The translations under genes were made by a program, and so were the position numbers. From contig JAEWQB010000018.1 in assembly GCA_023460395.1 (NCBI GenBank), forward strand, positions 62,001 to 126,000: 64,000 nucleotides of DNA, given 5' to 3'. Each line of letters opens with the position of its first letter. The first letter of the stretch is position 1. Below, piece after piece: positions 37,924 through 47,008 of this stretch. The stretch comes from Pseudomonadota bacterium. GTDB taxonomy: Bacteria > Desulfobacterota > Desulfovibrionia > Desulfovibrionales > Desulfovibrionaceae. The notes under the pieces are model-generated. The model searched no databases, was not told the DNA's origin, and saw nothing but the letters and a program-made list of their open reading frames with translations.

Positions 37924-39177
37924 ATGCGTACACAACAAGCTATGCAGCACAACACGGTTTCGCCCCATACCGGCCTGACGCGCCTTAGCGGACTTACGCT
38001 TCCGCTGGCACTTTGTCTGTGTCTTCTCTGCCTTACCCCGGATCAGGGCCGAGCGCTCCCTTACCCCGCTCCTTCAGCCTTGGGCGGGCTTTCCTCCCCA
38101 CAACCAGAGGCACGCGGCCTGCGGGGAATTCTCGCGGAAGCAGCCGAGCGTGCGGCATCTCTGCTTGGTCCCAGCAAAGCTATGGCACAGGTTAAACCAA
38201 ACGAAAGAGAAGACGGTTTCGCAGACGATGGCGTGGACAGCTCACGGCCTCAGAGTGACCTGCTCTCCGGCTTGCTTTCCGGCACCCTTATCGGTTCCCT
38301 GCTGACCCGTCAGCCCATAACCGGCATTGGCGTAGCCGACCTGCTGGTCCTGCTTTTCATCATCATGTTCGTGCGTAATTTCCTGCGCCGTAAACGCGGA
38401 GAAGCCCCAGAAACAGGCAGAAGCGTTCAGCCAGACATCCCACGCGGGACACGCCGCTCCGATAAACCAAACGAAGCCAGCCCATCTGATCAAACACATG
38501 CGGCTGACGCCCCCATGCGTCAGGGACAGGGCGCGGCCCCCCACCGGAACACAGAACACGGCACCGGCGAGAACCACAAAGCCGAACCGCTATCGGTGGA
38601 CGTGCCCGAAGACGAGCCGAACAAACACCTGTATGAGCAAGCCGCCCGCATGTGGGGGCATCTACAGGGAAACGACACACCCCCGCAGCAGGCGCAACGG
38701 GAAACGGCAACAACATCTTCGCCCCATGGCGACAAACCCGGAGATGTAGAAACACCGCTTTCTGCGCGGGACGCCTACCGCGCCAGCGGTACAGTTGCCG
38801 TACCTGCGGGATTCGATACGGAAGACTTTCTCAAGGGTGCCCGCATGGTTTTTGCCCGGCTCCAGCAAAGCTGGGACAGCCGCAACATAGACGATATCGC
38901 TCAGTTCACCACCCCGGAAGTGTACGAGGAAATCGCAAGTCAGGCCGCGCAAAATCCCACCCCCAGCCAGTCTGAACTGCTTTTAGTCAACGCCCGGCTT
39001 ATGGAAGTGCGGGAAGAGGAATCTGAACTCCTCGCCACAGTCTTCTTTGATGTCCTGATGCGGGAAGACACTGCCGATGCACAGACCGAGCAAGTACGCG
39101 AGATATGGCACTTCCTCAAAAGCGAGCAGTACGGGAACATGTGGCGGCTGGACGGCATAGAACATGTGGCTGCTTAA
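37924..39177 (+). CDS. Tim44-like domain membrane protein
   Basis: Predicted export-signal-like segment (LTLPLALCLCLLCL), a long polar linker, a membrane helix (VADLLVLLFIIMFVRNFL), a low-complexity Ala/Pro/Gln-rich region and a C-terminal Tim44-like domain (GFDTEDFLKGARMVFARLQQ ... VREIWHFLKSE). In mitochondria this domain binds membrane; bacterial versions have no settled role. The start is uncertain: the frame runs back through the terminator at 37779-37816, so I use ATG 37924, without a good ribosome-binding site. The stop codon lies inside a tandem repeat. Confidence 0.75.
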   Translation: MRTQQAMQHNTVSPHTGLTRLSGLTLPLALCLCLLCLTPDQGRALPYPAPSALGGLSSPQPEARGLRGILAEAAERAASLLGPSKAMAQVKPNEREDGFADDGVDSSRPQSDLLSGLLSGTLIGSLLTRQPITGIGVADLLVLLFIIMFVRNFLRRKRGEAPETGRSVQPDIPRGTRRSDKPNEASPSDQTHAADAPMRQGQGAAPHRNTEHGTGENHKAEPLSVDVPEDEPNKHLYEQAARMWGHLQGNDTPPQQAQRETATTSSPHGDKPGDVETPLSARDAYRASGTVAVPAGFDTEDFLKGARMVFARLQQSWDSRNIDDIAQFTTPEVYEEIASQAAQNPTPSQSELLLVNARLMEVREEESELLATVFFDVLMREDTADAQTEQVREIWHFLKSEQYGNMWRLDGIEHVAA

Positions 39178-39220
39178 GTGAATACGTGGCTGCCCAAGTG
39201 AATACGTATCTGCTCAGTAG
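39161..39220 (+). repeat. 20-bp tandem repeat across the Tim44-like stop codon
   Basis: Three adjacent 20-base blocks (39161, 39181, 39201), the middle one AATACGTGGCTGCCCAAGTG. Blocks 1 and 2 differ at three or four positions; the third is less exact, and a partial fourth is near 39235. The first holds the stop codon. Confidence 0.75.
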
Positions 39221-39414
39221 AAGATGGCGGCTGTGAATACGCGTCTGCTTAATTCGGCGGCGCACCCAAAACAGAATGTCCGGCCTGATTTTATGGCGCC
39301 CCTCCTTTCCCCACGGCATGGCGACAGGCATCTCAGCGCCAGACCTCCTCTGACCGCAAGGCGAGGCTCCGCAGTGGCCGCTTCGCGCGGTTACACGGTG
39401 TACGCGGCGAACAG

Positions 39415-40110
39415 TTAGCCTATGCGACGTTTGCGCAACGCGCGGCCCCGCTCCATTGCCATGGCCCGTAATTCCGAAGCGGAATGCACACCTAGTTTCT
39501 GCATAAGATTGGAGCGGTGTTTTTCCACCGTCTTCACACTTACGACCAACATATCGGCAATCTCGCGGTTCTTGTATCCTTCAGAAACCAACTGGAAAAC
39601 TTCCTGCTCCCGCGCCGTCAGTTGCATCCAGTCGCATAACGCGTCTGTGGTACCACCGCCAAGAAGGTATCCCTTAACCACGTCACCTGCCACTCCCGGC
39701 GAAATGTACACCTTTCCCCTCAGCACACTGCGAATAGCCAACGCAAACTCTTCGTTCGTCGCATCCTTTAGCATATAGCCATCTGCGCCGGACGAAAGTG
39801 CGGAAAACACGTACTCATTGGCGCCATGTACTGTCAGCACCAGCACTCTGGCTTCCGGATAATACTTTTTGATAGCCCGCGTGGCCTTAAGCCCGTCCAA
39901 CCGCGGCATGGAAAGATCCATGAGCAGCAAATCCGGCCGCAGCCGCTCACACAAATCGAGCGCCATCTGCCCGTCGCTGGCCTCACCAACCACCTCCAGA
40001 CCGGGCAAGGATTGCAAGAGTGACTTCAACCCCTCTCTCAGCAATGTATGATCTTCAACAATGACAACGCGATACATGTTCTCTGAAGATAATCTTTCAT
40101 CCGCCGCCAT
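39415..40110 (-). CDS. NarL/LuxR-family response regulator
   Basis: 231 residues: receiver domain with acidic residues in IVEDH, phospho-acceptor Asp65 in LMDLSMPRLDG and Lys in GYMLKDA, followed by a LuxR-type HTH (LTAREQEVFQLVSEGYKNREIADMLVVSVKTVEKHRSNLMQKL). The start at ATG 40110 is chosen because AAAGGAGGG lies at the right distance; longer frames place the site inside the gene. No partner kinase is adjacent. About 230 bp of AT-rich DNA separate it from the divergent CII-like gene. Confidence 0.9.
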   Translation of the reverse strand: MAADERLSSENMYRVVIVEDHTLLREGLKSLLQSLPGLEVVGEASDGQMALDLCERLRPDLLLMDLSMPRLDGLKATRAIKKYYPEARVLVLTVHGANEYVFSALSSGADGYMLKDATNEEFALAIRSVLRGKVYISPGVAGDVVKGYLLGGGTTDALCDWMQLTAREQEVFQLVSEGYKNREIADMLVVSVKTVEKHRSNLMQKLGVHSASELRAMAMERGRALRKRRIG

Positions 40111-40337
40111 TGCTCTCATCCCTCCTTTCACGCCTCACCACCCTTTTCCCGTATCCAAATAAACCTAAAAACGATACAAACCCTACCATAAAAATACAGA
40201 CTTTCTCAAATAAAAATACGAACTATTCCTTATTTACGCCTATGTATATAATATGCTCTATATAGCCAAGGCTAGAGTCAGTCTCCTAGTCCCAAGAAGA
40301 CCTGTTCGTACGTACAACGTTTGTGGAGGTTAAAAAT

Positions 40338-40607
40338 ATGAGAGAGACCGTTACCCGCGTCACACAAAGCATGGTTCTGGGAGCTAGACAATCCAAGTGG
40401 GTGGCCGAGCAAATTGGTAAACCCTACCCCACCATGATGCGTGAATTGAACCCCTACGACCAATCCGCCAAATTGGGCGCAGATACCCTGCTCGAAATTA
40501 TGCGAGTCACACGGGATATCAGCGCGCTGGAGTTCATGGCCAAAGAATTGGGCTATCAACTTTCCCCAGTGGAGCTACGGATGATCCTACCCCGCCTCGG
40601 AGAGTAG
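40338..40607 (+). CDS. Phage CII/CP76-like regulatory protein
   Basis: 89 residues resembling the phage regulatory protein CII family of P2-like phages (Phage_CP76): a helix-turn-helix start and the pattern LNPYDQSAKLGADTLLEIMRVTRDISALEFMAKELG. GGAGGT lies eight bases before ATG 40338. No other phage gene is in the neighbourhood, so this is either a domesticated regulator or the last remnant of a prophage. The upstream region is AT-rich with TATAAT at 40247. Confidence 0.7.
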   Translation: MRETVTRVTQSMVLGARQSKWVAEQIGKPYPTMMRELNPYDQSAKLGADTLLEIMRVTRDISALEFMAKELGYQLSPVELRMILPRLGE

Positions 40608-40628
40608 TGCGCTCTTCCCGCCCAATTA

Positions 40629-40667
40629 CCCCCATGTTCTGGCAAACAGGGCATGGGGGATTTATAT
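40629..40667 (+). terminator. Likely terminator after the CII-like gene
   Basis: Arms CCCCCATG / CATGGGGG (8 bp) around a 15-base loop, then ATTTATATT. Confidence 0.55.
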
Positions 40668-40712
40668 TGTCCATATTGCTCCCCAATCCCACACTCTTGC
40701 CAAACTGGTAAA

Positions 40713-40733
40713 GATGGCGCACTCTGCGCCATC
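40713..40733. repeat. Short perfect hairpin before the pseudouridine synthase gene
   Basis: GATGGCGCA-CTC-TGCGCCATC, 9-bp perfect arms, 34 bp before ATG 40768. It could be an operator or leader hairpin. Confidence 0.5.
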
Positions 40734-40767
40734 ATCTTCATACCCGTAACCTCGCAAGCACACCGAA

Positions 40768-41853
40768 ATGCCCCAGCCTACTGACACCGAGCTTTCGCTC
40801 GCCATACCGCCAGCGTATCACGGCTATCGTCTGGATGCTGCGTTAGCGCTTGTTCTGCCGGAAGCGGGGCTGCGCCAGCGGCGCAGGTTGTTTACAACGC
40901 ACACGGTGCGCATCAACGGCATTCCCCGATCCAAGGGATATATTGTGCGCGACGGAGATACGCTTTGCGTGACTTCCCGCTCTGCCGGGGAGAATTCCTC
41001 AGCACCATTTCCGGCAGAAGCCGGAGACATGGCAGCCCTGTCTCACACGAGACTTGTCTCCATACCCGCCGTTGGTACCGAAATGCCCACGCTCCCCGCG
41101 AACGCCCCCATCCCGCCCCGGCGTTGTGATGTCACCGGCACGGTGCATATCCTGCACAGCGAGAACGGATTTACGGCACTATATAAGCCCGGAGGGATGC
41201 ACAGCAGTTGCATAGCAGGCCGAAATGTGCCTTCTGTGGAGGGCATGCTCTCTCTTTTGTTCCCCGCACCGCTTCCCCGGCTTGTAAACCGGTTGGACTT
41301 TCTTACATCCGGCATGCTGGTGACGGCTTTGGATGACACGTTGGTGAAAATCTTCCGGGAACGCGAAAATGCGGGCGCTGTGGGAAAGCTCTACCTCGCT
41401 GTGGTACGCGGGCACCTGCGCCACCCGGTACAACTGGATCAGGCTCTGGATATGGCCAAACGCCGGGTCACGCGCGTTCTCAATTTTGTGGCGGATGACC
41501 CTCTGCGCCACACGGCGGTTCTGCCACTCCGCACCGTGCAACCCCGTCTGGAGCCGCAGGAAGCCACGTACACGCTGGTGCTGGCCTCCATCCACAGGGG
41601 TGCCCGGCACCAGATTCGTGCGCATCTGGCCCATGCGGGGTTTCCCATTGTGGGCGATCCCCTGTATGGCACAACGTTGTCAGAAGAGGTTTCTCCCGCG
41701 CCAAACGCATCCTTCCCGCAGGACACACAGCGTCCACTCTACCTGCACCATTATCAAATTTCGTTTGGCACCTTTTCCGCCACGTGCCCGCCGCCATGGG
41801 CCGAATGGTCCCAGTGGTGCCCGGAGACGGAGCAACATTTACCGCGCAGCTAA
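40768..41853 (+). CDS. RluA-family pseudouridine synthase
   Basis: Isomerises uridine to pseudouridine in rRNA or tRNA. An N-terminal S4 domain (RLDAALALVLPEAGLRQRRRL ... VRINGI) precedes the catalytic domain, with NRLDFLTSGMLV (the catalytic Asp follows Arg-Leu), YLAVVRGHL and GARHQIRAHLAHAGFPIVGDPLYG. An Ala/Pro-rich linker of about 60 residues separates the two domains. The particular RluA/C/D target cannot be told. Weak ribosome-binding site. Confidence 0.9.
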   Translation: MPQPTDTELSLAIPPAYHGYRLDAALALVLPEAGLRQRRRLFTTHTVRINGIPRSKGYIVRDGDTLCVTSRSAGENSSAPFPAEAGDMAALSHTRLVSIPAVGTEMPTLPANAPIPPRRCDVTGTVHILHSENGFTALYKPGGMHSSCIAGRNVPSVEGMLSLLFPAPLPRLVNRLDFLTSGMLVTALDDTLVKIFRERENAGAVGKLYLAVVRGHLRHPVQLDQALDMAKRRVTRVLNFVADDPLRHTAVLPLRTVQPRLEPQEATYTLVLASIHRGARHQIRAHLAHAGFPIVGDPLYGTTLSEEVSPAPNASFPQDTQRPLYLHHYQISFGTFSATCPPPWAEWSQWCPETEQHLPRS

Positions 41854-42027
41854 GACCTGCCACGTTTCACGGGGAACATGCGCCGATAGCAGCAAAGGTC
41901 GCCCCACAGGTTGCCAGCAGTTCTGCCAGCCACGGCATTGCAGCGGACAGACGCCCGTCCCGCCAGCACGGCAAGACCTTATCCGACCGGACCATACATC
42001 CGCATACATCCTCAGACATCCAGACGC

Positions 42028-42879
42028 TTATTCCTGTGTGCCTGACATATCCGTGTCCCGGCCCGGTTCCGTCGCTGCACCCGAAACACTGTCCTGCTGG
42101 TGCGGCGGGTTTTCTACTAGCGCAGAATTTGCCACAGGGGAAAATCCCGCCTGGTCAGCCAGCCAGCCTATCTGGCGACATAATCCCATCAGCATGCTAA
42201 ATTCATGACGCCGCAATGCCATTTTCTGGAGGAAGCGCCGCACGGGCATCATAAAATAGTCCGGGTTGTCCTTTCGCAAAAAGTCAATGCGCAGGAGCGT
42301 ATCGCGCAAGGTGCGAATAACCGTTTCTTGTTCCGCGTGCGTGCACAAGGATGACTGCGCGCCGCTGGTTCCCGGAACCAGCGGGGTACGCACCCCATGT
42401 TTGAAACACTCATACAGGACAATAAGCACTGCCTGCGCCAAATTCAGCGAACTTGCCTGCGGATTGACCGGAATGGTGAGCAGGTGGTTACATATCTCTG
42501 TTTCTTCGTTGGTCAGCCCCTTGTCCTCACGACCAAATAACACCGCGACCCGTGCCCCCTGCGCCATCTGCCCCACCATAAGAGGCGCGGCCTTTTCCGG
42601 CGACAGAATGTCCTGCCGCCAACCACCGGTGCGGGCCGTAGTGCCGTACACATAGTGGAACCCCGCGAGCGCCGCTTCTAGAGAATCTTCCACGCGGAGA
42701 GTACGGGCCAGCGCGGCACCCTTGGGAGTGGCAAGCGCGGCAATGCGCTCGTCATCCCACCGTTCCGGCTGTACCACAATAACTTCGCTCACGCCCATGT
42801 TCACACAGGCGCGCACAACCATACCTATATTTTCGGGGAAACGCGGGGCGACTAATACCACCGCGAGAGAATCGAGCAT
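42028..42879 (-). CDS. SpoU/TrmH-family RNA methyltransferase (TrmJ-like)
   Basis: Knotted SPOUT 2'-O-methyltransferase. N-terminal LVAPRFPENIGMVVRACVNMG, and the SAM-binding knot VLFGREDKGLTNEE with IPVNPQASSLNLAQAVLIVLYE. This pattern fits TrmJ, which methylates position 32 of tRNA, with a helical C-terminal extension of about 100 residues. ATG 42879 has AAGGAT upstream. Converges with the pseudouridine synthase. Confidence 0.9.
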   Translation of the reverse strand: MLDSLAVVLVAPRFPENIGMVVRACVNMGVSEVIVVQPERWDDERIAALATPKGAALARTLRVEDSLEAALAGFHYVYGTTARTGGWRQDILSPEKAAPLMVGQMAQGARVAVLFGREDKGLTNEETEICNHLLTIPVNPQASSLNLAQAVLIVLYECFKHGVRTPLVPGTSGAQSSLCTHAEQETVIRTLRDTLLRIDFLRKDNPDYFMMPVRRFLQKMALRRHEFSMLMGLCRQIGWLADQAGFSPVANSALVENPPHQQDSVSGAATEPGRDTDMSGTQE

Positions 42880-43083
42880 GTGTCCATCCTTACGTTAACC
42901 CTGTCTCCGGCATGGGCGATTCCCACCACACCCGCGCACCCGGCTGTGACCGGTTGAAAGCGCAAGACCCCATTCCTGTATCAAATATCGGAGAAGCTCC
43001 ACCGGCTTTTTCCGCCCCCTCCACACCGGGGCACCGCAGAGCCCCCGCTAGGCGTCCGGCTTCACTTCGTCAGAAAAATTCCG

Positions 43084-43593
43084 CTAAGGCCAAATATAAG
43101 AAGAACCTAACACCACCAGACATACGCCGATGCCGAACTTGATCCCCAACCCTAAAAACTTGCCAAAAAACGCTCCCTTAGCAGAAAGGGCCGCCACATC
43201 AAAGGAACGCCCCTGTCCCAATTCCAAAAGCAGACACCCCGCATATGCTCCAAGCAACGCTCCAGCCAGCGCTCCCAACCCAAATAAAAACGGAGCTCCG
43301 ACCAGCGAGCCGACAATGGCCCCCACAATACCCCCCACATTCCCCTTATTTGACCCTCCGTACCGCTTTGCCCCCAAAAGCTGAACGCCAAACTCCAAAA
43401 GCTCTCCCAACAGGGCCAACCCGCCAGTGATAATAAAAAACGTCAGATCCATTCCCTGCGCCGATTCGGGATGAATAAGCCGCCACACCACCAACAACGC
43501 CAGCACCACCCAATTGGCGGGCAGAGAAAACAAATGCAGCCCCAACGACAGGACCATCAATAAAATAAACACTGATCCGGTAAGCACTTCCAC
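43084..43593 (-). CDS. DUF456 membrane protein
   Basis: 169-residue integral membrane protein rich in Gly and Ala. DUF456 features are the helix LSLGLHLFSLPANWVVLALL, then LLGELLEFGVQLLGAKRYGGS and a Gly-rich repeated core GAIVGSLVGAPFLFGLGALAGALLGAYAG. Function unknown. GTG start preceded by GAGGAG. Confidence 0.87.
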   Translation of the reverse strand: MEVLTGSVFILLMVLSLGLHLFSLPANWVVLALLVVWRLIHPESAQGMDLTFFIITGGLALLGELLEFGVQLLGAKRYGGSNKGNVGGIVGAIVGSLVGAPFLFGLGALAGALLGAYAGCLLLELGQGRSFDVAALSAKGAFFGKFLGLGIKFGIGVCLVVLGSSYIWP

Positions 43594-43750
43594 AGGCGCT
43601 CCTCACGCAGTCTTGCGTGTCGTGTGCATTCTGCGGTGGTACCGTTGCGTTACGCACCACCGCTTCAATTTTCCGCAAACCGGGCGACACGGGCCACCAC
43701 ACGGCAGGGCAGATAAGGCGCGGCGAGGGGCATCCGCCACAGACGGGGTG

Positions 43751-45046
43751 CTATTCGCCGCGGCAGTCCAGCACGCGTTGGGCCTTCCCCTCCGTTTTGG
43801 GCAGACTGTTGGTTTGTACCAAATCTACCCTGGGGGTGATGAGCACTTCGTCACGCAGCCGATGGGCAATACGTTTTTGCAGATCACGCAAAACGCGCAT
43901 GTCTTCCACAAAGTGCTCTTCCTTCACTTCCACCTTCACACGAATCTGATCAATGAAATTTTCGCGTTCCAGCACAATCTGATAATTCTCGCCCACCTCC
44001 GGGAAGCTCATAAGAATGCGCTCCACCTGCATGGGATACAGGTTTACTCCTTTGATGATGAGCATATCATCCGCGCGACCCATGATTCGGTCTATCCGGC
44101 GGTGTTGCCTGCCGCACGCGCAGTCGCCGGGAATGAACCGAGTGAGGTCGCGGGTTCGATAGCGCAGGATAGGCATGCCCTGCCGACACAGCGTGGTCAT
44201 GACAAGTTCCCCCACCTCTCCCTCCGGGACGGGTTCCAGCGTTTCGGGGTCCACAATTTCGGCAATAAACGCATCTTCCCAAACATGCATCCCCGCCTGC
44301 TCCGCGCATTCAAAGGCCACACCCGGCCCGTTCATTTCCGAAAGCCCGTAGGAATTGTACGCCCGGACGCCCAGAAGCTCCTCAATGCGCCTACGCGTCT
44401 CTTCCGTATGCGGTTCCGCTCCGGTCAATACTACGCGCAGGGCAAGGCTTGCCGCGTCTTCACCGGCATCACGCAGGGCAGCGCCCAGATACAAGGCGTA
44501 GGAAGGAATAATGTGCGCCACGGAGGTGTGCAGATCGCGCATAAATTTCAGTTGCCGTGTCGTGTTCCCCGGCCCGGCGGGAATGGTCAGACAGCCCAGC
44601 CGCTCGGCCCCGTAATGCAAGCCCAAGCCGCCGGTAAACAGCCCGTAACCTGTAATATTTTGAAACACGTCTTCGCGCCGAACGCCCACCATGTGCATAC
44701 TGCGGGCCATAAGATCGGCCCAGAGGTTCACGTCGTTGCGCGTATAGTAGATGACAGTAGGGGCACCTGTTGTGCCACTGGAGGCATGCATGCGCACCAT
44801 TTCGGCAGTGGGCAGCGTGTTCAGGCCGTCCGGGTACTGGCTGCGGAGATCGTCCTTGGTAGTGCACGGGATGCGCCGCACATCGTCAAGAGTGCGCAGG
44901 GACTCCGGCGAAACGCCCGCCGCCTGCAACCGTTCACGATACAACCGCGACCGCATGGCCCGTTCCACCGTATTACGCAGACGCACCATCTGCACCCGCT
45001 CTATCTCCTGCCTATCCCATTGTTCAGCACTGTCAAAGCATTCCAT
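43751..45046 (-). CDS. paaK: Phenylacetate-CoA ligase family (PaaK)
   Basis: ATP-dependent ligase forming aryl-acetyl-CoA through an adenylate. The 431-residue length and motifs match: HASSGTTGAPTVIYYT (P-loop-like), YGLSEMNGPGV, RTRDLTRFIPGDC and GRADDMLIIKGVNLYPMQVE. In Desulfovibrio such enzymes are often tied to aromatic 2-oxoacid metabolism, but no ior genes are in this window. It is followed 84 bp upstream by the DUF1786 gene on the same strand, probably an operon. AAGGATATTGGA before the start. Confidence 0.93.
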   Translation of the reverse strand: MECFDSAEQWDRQEIERVQMVRLRNTVERAMRSRLYRERLQAAGVSPESLRTLDDVRRIPCTTKDDLRSQYPDGLNTLPTAEMVRMHASSGTTGAPTVIYYTRNDVNLWADLMARSMHMVGVRREDVFQNITGYGLFTGGLGLHYGAERLGCLTIPAGPGNTTRQLKFMRDLHTSVAHIIPSYALYLGAALRDAGEDAASLALRVVLTGAEPHTEETRRRIEELLGVRAYNSYGLSEMNGPGVAFECAEQAGMHVWEDAFIAEIVDPETLEPVPEGEVGELVMTTLCRQGMPILRYRTRDLTRFIPGDCACGRQHRRIDRIMGRADDMLIIKGVNLYPMQVERILMSFPEVGENYQIVLERENFIDQIRVKVEVKEEHFVEDMRVLRDLQKRIAHRLRDEVLITPRVDLVQTNSLPKTEGKAQRVLDCRGE

Positions 45047-45130
45047 TCCAATATCCTTTGCTTACTCTCCGAGCGCACGGGCCTACCGGGGGCGCACCGG
45101 GAGGCCACGCTCCCACAGCGCGCCGTTGCG

Positions 45131-46186
45131 CTATTTTTCTCCGGCACCAGCCGACCGCATCGCCAATCCCCTGAGCAGACCAAAGCACCCCGCCAGCATC
45201 ATATCGCCACCGGGGGCGATAAACTGTCCCTGCCCCCGCAACAGTTCGCGCTGCGGTCCCAGCACATAGGCGGGACGAAAGCCTTCGGCCTCCTCAGGCA
45301 ATGGCAGATAGAGGCACCCGTGCCCACCGGCATCGCGCACCATCTCATCAGTGAGCCATCCCCGGCGGAATTCCGTAAGATCTTCCACAAGTTTTTCCGG
45401 GGTAAGCATGCCCGTGTGGTGTTCGTAGACTGCCAGCACACGCTCACGCCAGACGAGAAACGCCACGGTGTGGCTGTTGCCCACATTTGCCACCAGCACA
45501 CCTTCCCGGTGGCTGCGTGCCACAATATCCGGCATGGACAAAGCCCCCAGAAGTGCCGCAGCAGCGGAATCCGCCACGGGGCCACCTCCCATGGAGTCCT
45601 GCAAACAGGCAAGACGCGTCATAGGGGCTGGAGCAACATCGTACAGCAATGCCGCGGGATCTCCGTCGTGACTGACAAGTAATTCTCGCCACAAATGAAA
45701 CCGGCCCACTCGATTCCCACCACCAAGAATGTCGGGATGATAGCCATGGTCCTGCGCCGCTGCCACCACCCTGCCCGGATAGTCCAGCCCCGCCATTCCT
45801 AAAAAGGCTCTCCACCATGCGGGGTCGTAGTCACGCAGAGCGATTGGCGCGTATCCATCGGGACACCGGTTACTGATGGCAATGCCCCATCGCCGCACGG
45901 TATCGGGATTGTCATGCAGAGCAAAAGCCGCTCTGGGGTGCACGGTCACGCCAAGTCCCGCCTCCATATGCGCCTTGAGCGCACGGAAAAACCCGCCGCC
46001 CATGTTGTCGCCATGCAGATAGATACCCATGCGGCGCCGCGTAAGCTCCTCCACCTGCCGTGCAACCATACGGGCCGGGGCAGGTAGTACGAACTTAGGA
46101 CAATTTTCCAATTCTCTACCGGGAATGTGGTACAGCACGTCCTGCGTGCCGCTGCCTATATCAAGCACCAGCGTGGGCAGCCCCAT
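45131..46186 (-). CDS. DUF1786 family protein
   Basis: 351 residues. N-terminal TLVLDIGSGTQDVLY is the signature of DUF1786, and later GVLVANVGNSHTVAFLV looks like a second phosphate-binding loop, so an ATPase-like (actin/HSP70-type) fold is possible. Often annotated as a pyruvate formate-lyase-activating-like protein without proof. GAGGAGGC precedes ATG 46186. Transcribed with paaK. Confidence 0.8.
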   Translation of the reverse strand: MGLPTLVLDIGSGTQDVLYHIPGRELENCPKFVLPAPARMVARQVEELTRRRMGIYLHGDNMGGGFFRALKAHMEAGLGVTVHPRAAFALHDNPDTVRRWGIAISNRCPDGYAPIALRDYDPAWWRAFLGMAGLDYPGRVVAAAQDHGYHPDILGGGNRVGRFHLWRELLVSHDGDPAALLYDVAPAPMTRLACLQDSMGGGPVADSAAAALLGALSMPDIVARSHREGVLVANVGNSHTVAFLVWRERVLAVYEHHTGMLTPEKLVEDLTEFRRGWLTDEMVRDAGGHGCLYLPLPEEAEGFRPAYVLGPQRELLRGQGQFIAPGGDMMLAGCFGLLRGLAMRSAGAGEK

Positions 46187-46419
46187 GAAGCCTCCTCATA
46201 AGCGAAATACCCTTTCACCATACCCCGGCATATTGCCGAAATATGCCGCAATATGTGGCGGCATACATACCCCGAAGCCCGTCCATTGGAAAGTAAAACT
46301 GGCAACAACGCCCGCACACCGGCGCAAAAACGCAATCACGCACAAAAAGGGCTTGCCAGCTCCGTCACTTTTGCCTATATATCGCCTCCGCACTGGCAAG
46401 GAAAAAGCCTGTGCATCAT

Positions 46420-46506
46420 GCCGGGGTGGTGGAATTGGTAGACACGCTATCTTGAGGGGGTAGTGGGAGAAATCCCGTGCGGGTTCGAGTCCCGCCTTCG
46501 GCACCA
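46420..46506 (+). tRNA. tRNA-Leu (GAG)
   Basis: 87-base type II tRNA with encoded CCA. Acceptor GCCGGGG pairs with the CTTCGGC end, anticodon stem CTATC/GGTAG encloses loop TTGAGGG with anticodon GAG at 46454-46456, and a long variable arm is present. Its 3' 23 bases are reused as the left boundary of a small island. Confidence 0.96.
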
Positions 46507-46507
46507 T
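46484..46507 (+). repeat. attL-type repeat, 3' end of tRNA-Leu
   Basis: The last 23 bases of tRNA-Leu plus one, beginning TTCGAGTCCCGCC, recur with one mismatch at 48636-48659. This is the pattern left by integration at a tRNA 3' end. Confidence 0.88.
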
Positions 46508-46523
46508 CAATAAATCCAAACGA

Positions 46524-46565
46524 GTCCCGCAAGGTCTAGAAAGCCTTGCGGGACTTGTGTTTTTT
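46524..46565 (+). terminator. Terminator after tRNA-Leu, inside the island
   Basis: 11-bp perfect arms GTCCCGCAAGG / CCTTGCGGGAC with a 9-base loop, then TTGTG and six T. Confidence 0.85.
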
Positions 46566-46596
46566 CTGGTGTGACCACTCTCGTGTGGTGCCGTAA

Positions 46597-46893
46597 AGCC
46601 TACCTACAGCGTACATAAATGGCAGGATTCAGAGCGGTACTCCGTCAAAACTTGCCGACTCCGAAGGATTGTACCTGTACCTTTCGCCAACGAGCGGCAA
46701 GCTCTGGAGAATGGACTACCGCTTTGCCAGAAAACGGAACCCCCTGAGCTTCGGGGCGTACCCGACTGTTTCCTTGAAAGAAGCCCGCATCAAGGGGGAT
46801 AACGTCAACGAGCTTCGATCGTTGCCAATAGTTAGTTGGGCTGGTGTTCGGTGGTTTCCTGAAAAATCCGGCGGCATCAGCGCCGTCCAGTAA
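46597..46893 (+). pseudogene. Truncated P4-type tyrosine integrase (N-terminal arm-binding fragment)
   Basis: Open frame without a start. It contains SKLADSEGLYLYLSPTSGKLWRMDY and RNPLSFGAYPTVSLKEAR, the DUF4102 N-terminal domain of P4-like integrases that bind arm sites. After this the sequence changes abruptly (GDNVNELRSLPIVSW...) and stops; the catalytic domain is missing. It sits next to the tRNA, as expected for an integrase at attL. It is non-functional as it stands. Confidence 0.8.
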
Positions 46894-47008
46894 AAGATTG
46901 TATTCGACATTACTTTCATGTGCCAAGAAGCGATTAAGAAGTATACATCTATTCAATTTGCAGGCTTAATGAAGCTCTTTACAAATATAAATAACCATGA
47001 GGATGTCC

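Noticed and set aside
43514..45682. 722-codon plus-strand frame across DUF456, paaK and DUF1786
   Set aside because: It crosses three good minus-strand genes and has shadow-like composition.
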